Shown here: piece after piece, positions 46,878 to 61,263 of the stretch
How the letters are laid out: every line of letters begins with the position of its first letter
How positions within the stretch are numbered: position 1 is the stretch's first letter
Source of the DNA: Lindgomyces ingoldianus
Taxonomy: Eukaryota; Ascomycota; Dothideomycetes; Pleosporales; Lindgomycetaceae
DNA: 64,000 nucleotides
Assembly: GCF_010093535.1 (NCBI RefSeq)
Contig: NW_022985162.1
Coordinates: 3,067,856 to 3,131,855, forward strand
Reading direction: 5' to 3'
Position numbers and translations under genes: made by a program
The notes under the pieces: model-generated
Told to the model about the DNA's origin: nothing
The model's database searches: none
The model's input: the letters and a program-made list of their open reading frames with translations, nothing else

Positions 46878-48054
46878 GTCAAATTTGCGTGTAGAACTTG
46901 ATGTTCGACCAGAGAGACCCACCTTTTATCTACACCCTCCACTGCTGAACCACGTAGGGGCTGCTGAGTGCCTGGCGAGACAAAGAGAGCTACATGATGC
47001 CATGGTATGCATGGATTGCCGCCGCACTATTCCTCCAGTATGGGTGACGGAAACAGGAGAGCTTGGCACTGTAACGAATCAATCTAATGGCGTGCAGGCA
47101 TGAATGGCCTATCTCAAGCAGGTCGACCTTGTATGAAGGCACGTTTCTCCTTCAGACCAGGTTGTCGAAATAGATGGAGACTTGCATACGTCAGCAACTC
47201 CGTTACCTGCGAAAGACCTGTATAGGAATGAGCCTTTCAACATCCAAAAGCCACTTCATTGGTCATTCATATGAGTCGCTGCCACTAAAGCTAATGCCAC
47301 TCCTTGTACGAGACAGCACTATGCCGCCTCCCTGTTTGGAGGTCCGTGTTGGATAAAACAAGGGTAATGGACTGCCAGTATAATGACGGGAATAGACGCT
47401 GTGGAGACGTCAATCAATCCAGCTGACCTCTACGACGTGGGACGCGCATGCTCCATGTTCTCGGGCATAGAGTGCGCCTTAAAAACCTAAAGCGTTAGAA
47501 GAAGGTCGAGCCCTGTTCCAGTCTACCTTGTACCGCAACTAACAGGGTAAAAGGAGGAACGGATAAGGAACTGCACTTAACTGGCAGTTTTTAGTCCAGT
47601 TTATGGCCTTTACACCCGCTGAGTGTTTGAATATGGAGAGCTCGCCAACGTCAGCAGCTAGTTCTACGATCGAAGACGGTGACATACGCTGTGATAAGGT
47701 GAGGATGCACCTAGGTATCTAGAATATGCTTATTTGATCTACCTGAAGCTCGTACGGACGATTTGAGTGGTGGAGGTAATGGCACGAGCTAGCTAGGTCA
47801 CATTTAGCTGATAGCATGAAATAGGTGGTATCGACCTTTCCAGAGCCAGATGGCAGCATGTAGCCCTGCCCACCGCAGAGCAACGATGAGGTTTCAAGGG
47901 GGAAAAGAAGATTGACCTCACCTGGACATTCAGACGATGAGCCTTTGAGAAAGACACGCAGGATGTCGGTGCGTTATTATTCTTCCACATCGATAATCGC
48001 TAACTTTTTAAGGATCCTGGATACATTATTGTTCCGAGAGATAGGTTTCAGACT
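46878..48054. other. Intergenic, edge of second transposon block
   Basis: No supported gene. A short plus-strand frame beginning ATGGCCTTTACACCCGCTGA near 47603 runs ~33 codons to a GTGAGG that could be a splice donor. It may be the first exon of a decayed gene or retroelement gag, but nothing confirms it. Confidence 0.3.
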
Positions 48055-48680
48055 GTAAACGAAAGAACCTGTGTCCTTGAGGCAGAAGTTGCTGGGTTGA
48101 AATGCGAGCAGGCGAAAACATTAGCGAAGCTTCATGACATAGAGGAGGAGTGGAAGGGAATTCTAGACTGCATTGCGAGTCGGTGTACACGACGTTCAGA
48201 TCTCAGCGCAAGCCAGAAGGCACAAAGCTCTAGAAAGAGCGAGAGCGAGAGCATAGTAGAATAGAGGAGCTACTAGGGAGAACTGCAAAGTAAGACAGCA
48301 GAACGAAATTAGTATTGTATTGAGACTAAGCTAGTCTCTGCAACACTCTGGATACCATGCTAGCGCACCTAGAACAACCTGTTAACAACCTGCACAAGAA
48401 CTATTGTGCGCCCTAGTCTTACTACTGTTTGCACGAGAACTTCCCTCCTCCACAATTAACCGCATAAGAGATCCCTCCCTCCACACAAGAATCCCCTCCC
48501 CTGTACAATAGACATTGAAGAGATTGTTGCAGTAACTTACCTCTCTAAGATAATCATGTGCACAGAGGTTAACCTAGAGCGCTGGCACGTAGACCACCTT
48601 AGCAGGTCTACAAAACCTTCTTAGATACGCTAGACTACATTTACAACCTGTATAATTAAGCTTATACATACAGGTTAGTA
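48055..48680 (+). mobile_element. Retroelement gag-like relic
   Basis: The frame 48055-48264 encodes a coiled-coil segment (CVLEAEVAGLKCEQAKTLAK, then KLHDIEEEWKGIL) with a Ser/Arg tail, typical of the N-terminal part of fungal gypsy-type gag. It ends at a stop. Shifted frames continue with a Pro-rich linker and, from 48600, a piece reading FKGDFKE.IKQNFNNLLYII, like the gag helical domain. The first half is GC-normal; the end merges into the RIP-mutated block. The boundary and family are uncertain. Confidence 0.45.
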
Positions 48681-51600
48681 TAATGCTAGTAGTTTTAAAG
48701 GGGATTTTAAAGAATAGATAAAACAAAACTTTAATAACTTACTTTATATAATAAAATAAAAACTTCTTTTTATAATAGCAGAACATTGTCACGGTATCCT
48801 CCCCGGATCCCAGACATGATAAAACGCCAAAGGTGCACCATCGGAGGCTCGGCATTGCACCAGCCCGACGAACTCCGATGCCCCCTGCTTAAGTCGTGAC
48901 TGGTGCATCTCGGCCTAAGAACAACTAGAGTTAGTGTACAAAAGCTCCCTATCTAGTTTTAAATTAAATATTACACAACCTTTTATAATTATTAAGTCTA
49001 GGACTAGTCCTGCACCTATCTTACTTCTGCTAAACACTAATGCAACACTATTAAAGCACTATTAAAAGTAACATTTACCTATCTACTGCTAGTCCTTGCT
49101 TAATAATGCCTAACTTTTTTTTTATAAGAGATCTTAAAGTTGCTAATGTAGGTCTACTTTTTATACTAAAAAAGTAATAATTCTTTCTTACTAAGCAATA
49201 TTTATATCTGTTAATAGAGAAAAACTTATTATGTTAAAATAGCTATTATAAGTATATAAAGCAAAGTGTATACTTTAGTGCTGCTAGTGTAACTTTTAAA
49301 GATGCAGTAAAGCTATTATAAGAGTAAATTAGTTATAAACATTAATTAAATAAAAGCTAGACAGTATACTATTTTTTTAAAAAGCTCTTTATAACTTTAG
49401 AAAAAGAAGTAGATAATATAGAAAAGTTTAACTACTTCTTTTAACTTTAAAAAGTTAATGTAGTAGGGTTATAATAAAGATACCTAGTAGTATTTACAGT
49501 AAAAATAATATTATTATTTTAAGTAAAATTAATTATATCTACTTTATTAAGTATTTAATGTTATAAAGTATCTAATATAAATTAAACTATAATTACTTTA
49601 AAACTTAATATAAAAAAAGTAAAACTTTTATAAACTATAAAATTATACTAATAGGCAGCACTAGAAGTATTTTTATTAGTATAAAAAATACTAAAGATTA
49701 ATTAGGCCTAATATTATAAAGAATTATAAGCGTTAAGCGCTATAGCACTATAGTATTATTAGTAGTGTATATAAAGTGTATTAAAAGTAATTAAAAAACA
49801 TACCTAAAAATAGCTAGTAAAAAATAAAGTTACTTACTATATAAGTTTAACTTTAAGCTTATCTATTCTACTGCATTAGTATAATGTTATAAAGCCTTTA
49901 TAAAAGTAATTAAAAAGAGAAAGTAAGTGTTATTAATGCCTACTCTAATTACTAGGTGCTTCTTATACTTTGCCTAGTAAGTAATACTAAGTAAAGTGTT
50001 ATCTACTATTAAATTACTATTAAATAGTAAAAGTAAGCTTAGAAAAAAGGGATACTTTAAAGTTTAGTATAAAGCTTAATGTATTTATCTTTATCTGCTG
50101 TAGTAATTAAGTCTGCTATTATAATTTAATAGTAAGTAGTCTTATCTTTAGTTCTTGCTGCATAAGGGATGCTTTAATAAAAGTGTATATAGTAGAAAAG
50201 CATGCAGCTTATGTAATAAATGCGCTAATTCTTCTATACAGAATTAAGCTTAGCTAGATACATTCTAAACCCTATATACTTGCGTTAGAGACTAGTCTAG
50301 GACTAGTGCTAAATAGGATTACTTACTAGCTATCTACTTTTTATCTATATCTATAGTTACAGCTGCAAATCTGCTTTTATAAATGTGTTTTTATTTAATA
50401 TTACACTTTATAATTTTCTTAAGTAGTTTAAAGAGTCTTTTAAATATAATTTAGTATATTTTATAGTAATTAACATTTATAAGCACTTAAGTAAGAGTAA
50501 ATACTGTAAGGATGTTAGTAATATGTTTTTATAAAGTTTTAATTAACTTACTTTTGCTATATTTTAGTAGTATATATATAAAAATAATTTTATTAAAGAA
50601 AAAGTTATACACACACTTGTGTAATATGTCTATCTTAAATGTCTTTTATTTAAAGAAGACTTTAGCTTACTTTTTATAAAAGTAGAATATTATAATGCTA
50701 AACTTGCTGTGTTTAATCTCTTATATATATGCCTATTTAATAGCTTATTAGTATGCATAATAAAAATAAATCTAATACTGTTTTATACTAAATTAGGTTT
50801 ACTTTTATAATTTTACTTATATTTAAATAATATACTAGTAAGGCTTTACTTATTAGGCTAGCGTAGAAGCTTCTTTTTCTATATATACTAGCGTATTTGT
50901 AATAGGTTGTTAAGGCTAGCATGCACCTTTTTAGAGGTTAAAGCTTAATGCTAGTAGCACTACTTTTATAGCTCTAGGCTAGCTTTAAACTAGGCTATAT
51001 AAGATTAGAAACGCTTTCTTAATAATTTAAAGTATAAGCTTACTAAGTATAAGGTTAAAGTAAAGAAGCTTACAGTATATAGTAAATAGCTACTTTATAT
51101 ATTTAATAAGAGTCTTCTTTAGTGTAAAAGGGCTATAGAAATAAGTTTTAATTTAAGTTATAAGTACATAAAGTAACATAATAAGGTTATTAAGTATTTA
51201 CACTACAACCTTACACTTATAGTTATTATAATGTACTATTTTTTTTTAGCTTTATAGATAATTTATTTTTAAACACATTATAAGCGCAATATAAAAGAGA
51301 ATAAGAAAAGACAGACTTACTATAGAAAGCTATGTTTAACCTAACTAGCTTTATAATATAGTAATTAGCTAGTGTGTCTAAAGAACATCTATTTTAAATT
51401 AAATTATGTAATAAATTATAATTAATTATTACTATATTAATACTTTACTAAAAATAGTCTTTATAAATTAATACATTAGCGCGTCTATTACAGCACTTAA
51501 TATAGTATTAAGGGCAACTATAGGCATCTTAAATCCTATTAGTATAAACAACCTAAGTAAATTAGATATACTTATAAGTTCTTTTTACTTTTTTAATTAG

Positions 51601-53473
51601 TACTTATAATTAGGTTACTATTACTAATAGCCCCTTTTAGCCTATATTTTTTTTAGTACTTAGTAATACTTTATTATCTTATTAAAGCAGCTAGAGGTCT
51701 TAAGAACCTTAAATAAAGCTTTTTTATTTATAATTATTTTTTATGTGTAAGTTGTAACATGCGTGTGCGTTATATGTAGTAAGTTAGAATGTATATACTA
51801 GCAAGCTTTAATGCCTTTACACTGCATAGTCTAGCGCATACAGGGGACACCTAAGTAAGTAGATGTAGTTAGCTTCTATAACACCTTCTAGTTAAGAGAG
51901 TACTATGTATTATACTTTAAATTTATTAGAATTAAAATCTATTTAGGTTTAATAAATATGTACTTATAAAGCTTTAATAAGTAGTTTATAGTTACTATAA
52001 AAGTTGCCTATATTAATTACTATTATATAGCTACTAGAATGTGTTAAAGAGTATTTAGAAATTAACTTAACATAAGTAAGTTTAGCTATTATAAAAAGTA
52101 AATTTATACTAGACATAAAAATAGTGTATTTACTTTAGACTTTAAAGCTATTTTATAAAGTTATTTAATTAGCTATTAGAAGGGTTATATAAAATATTAT
52201 ATATATTATTAAAATTATTATTTTTTAGGTTATTAAAATTATTATTAAATAATATGTTTTCTAGTTCTAGTATTTTATTATTAGGACTAAGGGGTTGTTT
52301 AGGTAGAGAAGACTAGATGTATTTCTTTAGTAAAGGTTTAAGAGTATTAAGAGATAGCTAGGGTAGTACTATAGTAACACAAACATAATTAAAAGTAGAT
52401 AAAAAAAAAAGTAAAAAGTAACATATATTAACTACCTTTTAATAGTAAGACATTAGAATACATAAAGTAGAAAAAAAAAAAGATGTAGCTAAGTAATAGT
52501 AGGAATATAGAATAATACTAAACAAGTTTAGAACTAGTCTAGAATAGGTCCTAGTCTAGATAGTAACTAATCCTGCCTAATTTTTACCTAGAAAGAGAAC
52601 ATAATATAAACTATAGTATACACTAAATAACAAGTAGTATCTTGTGTAAAATGTGTGTAAAATAAAATAACTTTAAATAGTATTTAGATAGCCTTTAAAA
52701 TATGTTTAGATAGCCTTTACATTTAAAACACTATATAAGATAAAAATAAAGTTTTTATATAAAGCTAGTTTACTCTAGCACTATGTAAGATATAATAAAA
52801 CATTTAATAAAGTAATAATAAGTTAGAAACTACTTATAATAATGTTTTAAATACTTTACATTTAGTAATTACAACTACTTTACTACTAAGTGTATAAAGA
52901 ATAAAGAGTAAATCTAGAATAATTTTAAACAGAATTTATATAGGTCCTTAATAACCTTACATGCTACTACTATAGTTAACTTTTAAAATAGCCTTTTTAT
53001 AGAAGCAGTTTAACGCGTATATTAATATTAGTATTTTTACTTTCTTTACATAGTTTAGCTTATAAAAGAATGTAGTTATAAACCTAATTAAAACTAAATT
53101 TAAACATATCTAGACTTTACCTAGCTGCTAACATGCAGTACACTACTATGTAGAGTTATCTTAGCAACTAATGCGCTAACTTTCTGCTGCTATTACCTAA
53201 ATAGTTATTTATATATAAATTAGTATTAATTTACTATTAAAATGCCTTTATAGTTATATCTAAATCTGTTACTATACTTCTACATAATATTGTGTTCTCT
53301 TTCTAGCTAAAGAACTATATAGGCCTTTTTTATATTAAGCCCTTTATTATTATATTATAATTTAATTACTTTTAAAAGGCCTTTTCTTAAATATTAGAAA
53401 CTATATAATAAGACTAACAGCATGCCTATAAAAAAAAGTAGTATTTATAAACTAGCATAGAGAACTAAGGAAT
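48681..53473. other. RIP-mutated AT-rich stretch, element not resolved
   Basis: Nearly 5 kb without open frames, AT-rich, with stops in all frames, as expected from RIP. Apart from the LTR-head fragment at 48787, I could not follow a polymerase, integrase or transposase on either strand. A reverse-strand stretch near 51760-51860 has several Cys codons and may be a zinc motif. It probably represents one or more decayed transposons. Confidence 0.5.
48787..48930 (+). repeat. LTR-head fragment with low RIP
   Basis: It begins TGTCACGGTATCCTCCCCGG, matching the first ~33 bases of both gypsy-2 LTRs (which read TGTCACAGTATCCTCCCC) without their RIP-type changes. After the shared head it diverges (AAAACGCCAAAGGTGCACC..). 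It stays GC-normal for ~140 bases inside AT-rich surroundings. It is probably the start of an LTR from a related family. Confidence 0.6.
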
Positions 53474-55916
53474 TGTCAGATTGAAGCACTGTTTCTGGGC
53501 TTCCTGAGATGAATGATGGGTTTGGATATGATGTATGGGATGATTGATTGATTGTATTGATNNNNNNNNNNNNNNNNNNNNNNNNNNNNNNNNNNNNNNN
53601 NNNNNNNNNNNNNNNNNNNNNNNNNNNNNNNNNNNNNNNNNNNNNNNNNNNNNNNNNNNNNNNNNNNNNNNNNNNNNNNNNNNNNNNNNNNNNNNNNNNN
53701 NNNNNNNNNNNNNNNNNNNNNNNNNNNNNNNNNNNNNNNNNNNNNNNNNNNNNNNNNNNNNNNNNNNNNNNNNNNNNNNNNNNNNNNNNNNNNNNNNNNN
53801 NNNNNNNNNNNNNNNNNNNNNNNNNNNNNNNNNNNNNNNNNNNNNNNNNNNNNNNNNNNNNNNNNNNNNNNNNNNNNNNNNNNNNNNNNNNNNNNNNNNN
53901 NNNNNNNNNNNNNNNNNNNNNNNNNNNNNNNNNNNNNNNNNNNNNNNNNNNNNNNNNNNNNATTTGCTGGCTAGAAGCGCTTTAGTAAGTCTGTCCGCAA
54001 GCATCTTGCTAGAGGGGACATAGACAACCTTAATTGTTTGTTAAGAGACTTCCTGTCAGAGCCAGTGGTTATGGATGTTAACATGTCAGAGCTTAGTTTA
54101 AAGTTAAGATATCTCTTTGTTTACTAGTTAGATTGTCTGCTTGTTGTTGCACTAGATTATAATAGTTAAATTAGGCAGCTTAACCTGCAGTTTGTTAAGG
54201 AGCATTCTTATAAACATAGCTTCCTTAGTAACTTAGAACAGTGCAAGTAATTCTGCTTCTGTTGTCAACATTATAACTATATCTTGTTTATTTACTTACT
54301 ATGTAATCTATCTGCTAAATAGTTAAATAACATAGCCCTAAGAGCTTTTCCTATCTAGTGTATTATCTGCAAATAACGCATTGCTTGCTACTACAAGGTA
54401 GTCTTCTCCTCCTAATTAGAGTGCGTACGTCTGTGTCGCATGTAGGTACAGGATGACTTAATCGGCTGCATCCTAATAGTCAGATGCGGGATTTGTGAGA
54501 AACTGTGCAAGGCGTGATGTGGCAAAGGCAATGTCTAGTCTTATAGTGACTGCTGCAAAGAGCAGAGATCTAATCTTCTGCTAATATTAATTTACTTCTA
54601 ATAGAGTTATAAAACTAGATTGCGGCATAAGTTTAATCCTACTTATAGGTGTAGCGTGCTGCAGGTCCTTTCTGTTAGCTAGCCTAGCTATCTTGTTAAT
54701 ATATAATGCCTATAACAGCTAAATTATTTGTTACTGTTAATCTCTAATAATCTTAACTCCTAAGAACTATTATAGGTCCTTGCCTCCTATTAGGGTATAC
54801 TTCTCTTGTAACTAGTCTACTACACGCTGTGCATCTGCTTTAGAGCTTTTTCTATACACAACAATAAAGTTGTCTACATAAAAAAAGACAAATATTCTAG
54901 CTTTAGTTATGCAGTAGGGTTTGTGTAAAATAGCTAAGAACCTAAGGCCTTTAAAAGTTGTTATAAAATAGTGTTACTAAAGTAGAGAAGAAATTTATAG
55001 GCTATATAGTGCTTTTTAAAGCTTTAGTATTATACCTAGTTTCTAATAGCCTCTTAGCATCTGCATGTAGATATTGCAGTTAATTGCTGCATGTATAAAC
55101 GCGTTAGTTATATTATATTATTTAAGCTCTAAGTTAAAGCGTGCAGATATTACTATTAGCATTTAAAATAAGCGTTCTGCTAGAGTGGCAGCGTAGGTAT
55201 CTTATGTAGTAATGTTTCTCTATTAATTACTATAGACTACTAGTTGCGCCTTGCATCTTTACAATCTATAGTGCTTATTAAGCTTATAGGTGTACACCTA
55301 CATATAATCTAGAATCTGCTGTCTAGCTGCCTTAATTAGCTTTATCTAGACCTCTGTCTAGGATTTTATTGTCTAATAACTGTCTAGGTGCGTTCTTTCT
55401 ACTACCTTAAACATCTTATGTAAAGGGTGCTCCTCTAGTTGCTTTTAGGTTAATAGTAAAAGTAGCAGCTAGCTTTTATAAAGTGTTGTCTTTTTAAATA
55501 GCATTTTTATTAATGCTACTTTATCTAGCGTTTTACTACTATGCTTTTCTACACTTCTAGATTTTATGCTAGCTATAAAGGCTGCAGCCTATAGTACAGT
55601 CTTTAACAACTCTATTTAGCTTAGCTTTAGTGCTGCTCTAGCTATTAACTGCATAAACAATGCTGCAGGTAGCAGAGTGTTTAGAGAAGACAGATAGTTA
55701 TCTCTAATCTTTCTTTCTTAATAGTAGCCTAGTAGGTCTACTTTGTTAAAATTTAATGTATTATCTATAGTGTTGTCTTTATAAAACAACTCTGTCTCTA
55801 GCTAATAACTAGGTGTTAGAAGCTTAATTATTCTAATATATGTAGTAATTTTCTTTACTATGTTATACATAAAGTTATTTATTAGGTCTTTAGGCTAGCT
55901 GCTAAAGATTAAGTGT
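53474..55916 (-). mobile_element. Ty1/copia element, 3' part (RT, RNase H, LTR end)
   Basis: Read on the minus strand, this continues the element interrupted by gypsy 2. Reverse transcriptase occupies about 55300-54700, with the active-site box FYVDN at 54869-54880 (the canonical second Asp changed by a RIP-type G-to-A). RNase H follows, with ATSRLAQFLTNPAS near 54500 and the copia-type end VVYVPSSKMLADRLTKALL just before the gap at 53961. Gln and Trp codons read as stops throughout. Beyond the gap, the sequence ending CAATCTGACA at 53474 (TGTCAG on the plus strand) may be the outer LTR end and is not RIP-mutated. The RT-before-RNase-H order after integrase identifies copia. Confidence 0.85.
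53562..53961. other. Assembly gap, 400 N
   Basis: Exactly 400 unknown bases, a round scaffold-gap size rather than a measured length. Apparent open frames across it are artefacts. The gap falls at the 3' end of the copia element, most likely in its LTR. Confidence 0.99.
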
Positions 55917-56234
55917 TGTCACAGTATCCTCCCCAGATCCCAGACATAACTGTATTGGACGCGTACTAGAGTATTATTAGTGCACGTCTAACACAAACAT
56001 AACACAACACAGACATAAACTTAAGCATAAACTGCTTTAACACTAACTAAACCTAGAACAGGCTTAATTTATACCTAAAGCGCTTAGACTTCTAAGCTAA
56101 GTATTTAATTACTAATTTTTTTCTAAACCTTCCTGTTTCTCACACAACGTCTTATACCTACTATAATACCTTACATAGTAATTAAACTAGACCTCTATAA
56201 AGCTTTATAACCTTACTTATGTACAATTATAACA
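55917..56234 (+). repeat. 5' LTR of gypsy element 2
   Basis: 318 bp, starting TGTCACAGTATCC and ending CAATTATAACA, preceded by AGTGT. It aligns over its whole length with 61264-61581 and differs almost only by C/T and G/A changes. Confidence 0.92.
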
Positions 56235-59200
56235 TTACATTATGTTAAAACCTTAGCTAAGAATAGCCTCTAAATCTAATCTAATAAGCTTAGTACTTGC
56301 ATAACTCTAAGCTATTAGAGTAAGCTAAGAAGCCTTTTAAAAAGCGCTTACTTTATAAGAAAGCTGCTACATTACAAACTTAAAAGCTTTTTAAAAAAAC
56401 TTTAAAGAACAGCTTTATGTTGTTAAGCAGTCTGTTTCTGCCTTAACTTCTATTATAGTAGTAGGAACTAAGAACTTACTAGCCTTAAAGCCTACCTAGA
56501 AGTCTAGAGATAGCTTAACTCTCTCCTGTCTAACGCTGCCTACAACCTGTAACCCTTCTAACTTAGTAATAAAATCTAACTAACTCTCTAATCCCCTGCT
56601 GTTTAATAAAAAATAGAAAGACTTACTTTCTTTCTTACATAAGCTTTAATATAAACTTAAAGAAAATGTAGACTAATTCCCCTCTAAACACTTTTAGTTA
56701 CTATATGCTTACTCTTAACTTAACTATAACATAACAGCCTTAATTAACTTACTAATAAATAAGGATATTATTAACCTAGATTAATTTATAGCATTTTTAT
56801 AAGTAACTTATAAAGACTTAAATAAAGAGTTAACAGCTCTAAGTTGCTTAAACACCTTATAATAAAAAAAAAAAAGCTTTACTTTACACTTTACTAAGTT
56901 CTGCTAACTTGCATTTAATATAGGCCTAAATAAGATAAGTCTAATTACAGCCTTATGTAACTCTCTCTTAACTAAACTACAACGCGCTATAGTAGAAAAA
57001 CCCCTTCTAAACAACCTTAACGCGTATGCAAACTTAATTACTACCTATAATAATAACATAAAGTTCCTCCCTATATAAGCTCTAATACGCCCCTAAACTA
57101 GCGCAGTTGCAAATAAGGACCTTAACATAATAAAAATTAATTTAAATTATACTCTAGTTAGTTTTAGAAAGTGTAAAGATTATAAAAAGAAAAGTTAATG
57201 CTTTAAGTGCAGTAAGCATAGTTATATCTTTTAAAACTACTCTGTTTTCTTTTCTTAAGTCTACATAAGTAGTACTGCTAGCACTTATTAAAGATTTTTA
57301 CTATTTTAATCTTGTTTTTATAAGAGCTCTAACTTATTTTTAAGCTTTAATCCCTTTTACTACTCTTAACATAGCTGCAGCTATAGCAGTAAGAGCCTAT
57401 AAAAAGGCTTGTCCTAGGGCTAAGTTGCCCCCTAGGACTAATTTAACACTAGATCTCTGCTAACCTATAGGCTAAGTCCCCTACTAATAACTAGAAGTAC
57501 TAAGTTAATATTCCTATATATTTATAATAAGAAACTGTATTAGCTCTAATATAGGCTTTTATTAACTTAGAAGTAAATAGCATAAGTTATATTAATAAAG
57601 AACTAGCGTGTAAACTAAATCTTTAATTAATACTACTTACCTAAATAATTTACCTAACTAGATTTAATAGAAAATAACTTAAAAAAGGTTCTATTTTTTA
57701 TACTATAACTATTATAATTACCTACTAACACTATAAAAAGTAGATTAAACTCTATGTAATAAACATAGGATGTTATAACCTAATTCTAGGATAATTATAG
57801 CTGTATTAGCATAAAGTTGCTTTTAATTACTAAGAGTAAGTTCTAAACTTTAACTTTTTTTAATGCTAAGATGTATGCTTACGCTTATACCTAAACAACA
57901 CCTAAATAGCACTTAATATAGAAGGTCTCTAGACCTACTTTTTAATAACCTAGAAAAAAACTACCTAAGTAAGGCTAATAAGCTAGGCCTTTTACTAAGA
58001 TAAGCTATGTAAAATAATTTAACAACTACTTAAACTTAAAAAAGAGAAAGCCTTTAAGAAACCTTTACTTACTTAATTTAAACATAAACTAGGACTTAAA
58101 CAGCAGATAGACATCTGCTATATAGAACCTGCCTTATTTATAACCCTAGCTTAATAACTAGATTATAAAATCTACGCAGTTATAATTTCTAATATAGACT
58201 AAGCTTTAGCTCTTTAAAAACGCACTAATTTAAAAATAATAATCTTTTAAGACTACTACAACTTATTATATGTCTTCTTTTAAGATAAGTCTAATAAGCT
58301 TTTAATATAATGTCTATATAATTACTAGATAACCTTTAAGCCTAGTAAATAACCTAGTTATAGGCTACTATATAGAATGTTACTAAATAAATTAAAAGTG
58401 CTTTAAAAATACCTTAACAAGAACCTAAAAAAAAAGTTTATTTAAGCTAGCTTCTTACTAGTAGTGTTACTTATACTATTTATAAAGAAACTTAAGGGTA
58501 GGCTTTAATTTTATGTTAACTACTAAAAACTAAATGCTGTTACTATTAAAAACTAATACTTAATTTTTTTTTTACAGGAAACCTTAAGCTAACTAAGTAA
58601 AGTAAAGTATTTTATAAAGTTAGATATTATTACTACCTTTAATAAGCTAAAAATAGTAAAGGGTAATAAGTAGCTAACAGCGTTTTAGACCTAATACAGA
58701 CTATTTAAGTACCTAGTAATGCCCTTTAGCTTAGCTAACATGCCTAGTACTTTTTAACATTTTGTAAATAACTTACTTTAACCCTACTTAAACATGTTCT
58801 GCACTGCGTATATTAATAATATTCTAATCTATAGTAATAGCCTTTTAGAGCACAAACAGCATGTACGCCTAGTGCTAAAGGCTATAGAAAAAGCAGGTCT
58901 GCAACTTAACATAGATAAATGTAAGTTTTACTAATTAAAGGTTACATATTTAAGATATGTAATCTCTACAGATAGCATTTAAATAAACCCTGTTAAGGTT
59001 TAGACTATGCTAAATTAGTAATACCTAAAAGACATAAAGAATGTTTAAGCCTTTATAAGATTTACTAACTTCTACTAATAATTTATTAATAACTTTTTAT
59101 AGCTAGTAAGCCTTATAATTACACTTACTAAGAAAAGAATTTAATTTAACTTTAACTTAAATTACTAATAGTCCTTTAACTAGCTAAAAAAAGCCTTTAC

Positions 59201-61263
59201 TAAAGCCTTAATACTCTGCTACTTTAACTTTAAACTACTAATACTTATAAAAGCTAATGCCTTAGACTACATAGTAGCAGAAGTTCTTTTCTAGACTAAG
59301 CTAGATAGGACTATTAGGCCTATTACATACTTTTTAAAAAGAATAAGCCCTGCAGAAGGTAATTATAAGATCTATAATAAAAAATTACTTACTATAGTAC
59401 ACTACTTTAAATAATAGCAACCTAAACTAGAAAGTGCAGCGCATTTAATATAGGTTCTATCTAACTATAAGAACTTGCAGTACTTTATAACTATAAAATA
59501 ACTTAGCTACTAATAAGCTTATTAGTCTAAATATCTGTCCTGTTTTAATTTTAAGATTACTTATTATTTTAGTTAAAATAAAAAGAAACTAGATGCTCTT
59601 ATAAAGTAATTTTAAGACATCCCTGCTTAGAAAAAAGTGTAAAAGGCTTAACACTAAACTCTACTTTAACTTAAGCTATTTTTAGACCTTAACCTAAATA
59701 AAATAAATTAAATAATTAATTAAATTATTACTAATAAGTATTTAAATAATAAATTTATCTAAGAAACTTTAGACTTACTCTAAAATAGCGCTAGTTAGTT
59801 AAAGAAAGTAACACTAGCTAACTATAAAAACTAAAATAGTAAGTTATATTACTATAACTAACTTATAATCTTTAATTTTAATAAACTAAGAATTAAACTA
59901 CTCTAAATTATACACAACTTACCTATTAGAGGACACCTAAGTAGAGAAAAGACTCTTAACCTACTATAGAGAGAGTACTACTAGCCCCGCATGTTCTATA
60001 CTATACACTAATACATATTATGTTGCTATACTTACTGTAAAGTAAAGGCCTCTTAAGAAAGGTATAATAGCCTACTTAAACTGCTTTTAATTTTTAAATA
60101 AGCTTAAAAAAACATATTAATTAATTTTATTATAGACCTACTCTTATCTAAAGGGTACATAAATATTATAGTAGTTATTAATTACTTAACTAAGTATTAA
60201 CACTTAATACTATATTCCTCTATAACTGCCCTTAATATAGCCTAGTTATTCTACTAATATGTATAGGTTTACTATAGCCTGCCTAATATAATTATATTAG
60301 ATAGAGGTACACAGTTTGTCTTAGCCTTCTAGGACAAACTCTATAAACAGCTCTAAATTGTCCTTTATCTATCTATAGCTTTTTACCTAGAGACTAACAG
60401 CTAGACTAAGAACATAAATGCTGTAATAAAATAAGTCCTATAAGCGTACACAAACTACTAGTAAAATAACTAGGTAAAATAGTTAGCTATAGCATAGTTT
60501 AAAGCTAATAACATAACATCTAAATTAACATAAGTATCCCTATTTTTAGCAAACTATAGATACTACTTTTAAATAAGATTTAAACTACTTTTAAATACTC
60601 TCTAACTAACTTATTAATCTGTATAAGTAATAGATGTAAATAGACTTATTAATAAAATCTAAAATATATCTAAATATGTTTGTAAAAAGCTTACATAGGC
60701 TTAAGCTTTTTAATAAGAGTACACAAACTAATCTTAAACCTCTGCCCCTGCGTATGCAGCTAGCAAGAAGGTCTAGCTAAACACTAGAAATATCTAAATA
60801 AACTAATAATTAAAAAAACTTAATTAAAAGAACCTTAGCCTCTTTATAGTAGCTTATATAGTCTTATTGCATGTTTACTAATTAATCCTACCTAACAGCA
60901 TAAAGATACACCCTGTGTTCTACGTATTATTGCTGCGCTAAGCAGCCTTTAAATCTAACTATCTACCTAGACAGCTAAACCTACTACCTAAACCTGTTAT
61001 TATAAACAACAAACTAGAATATGTTGTAGAAGATATTAAATAGATCTAGTTTAACAAGAAAAAACATATCTATAAATACTTTATAAAATAAACTAGATAC
61101 AACAAACTGTTATAGGAACCTGTAGAAGCCCTGTAAGAGAACTCTGCAGTAACTTAATTCTACGCCTAATACCTATCTAAACTAAACCTGTACCCTAATA
61201 AAGACAACCTAATGCTAGAACTACTAATGTAAAGGATTCTCTTTCTAATAAGAGGGGGGGTAC

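Noticed and set aside
53465..54023. Open frames of 145-179 codons on both strands across 53562-53961
   Set aside because: They exist only because the 400 N bases are read as codons without stops; only the outer ends are sequence.
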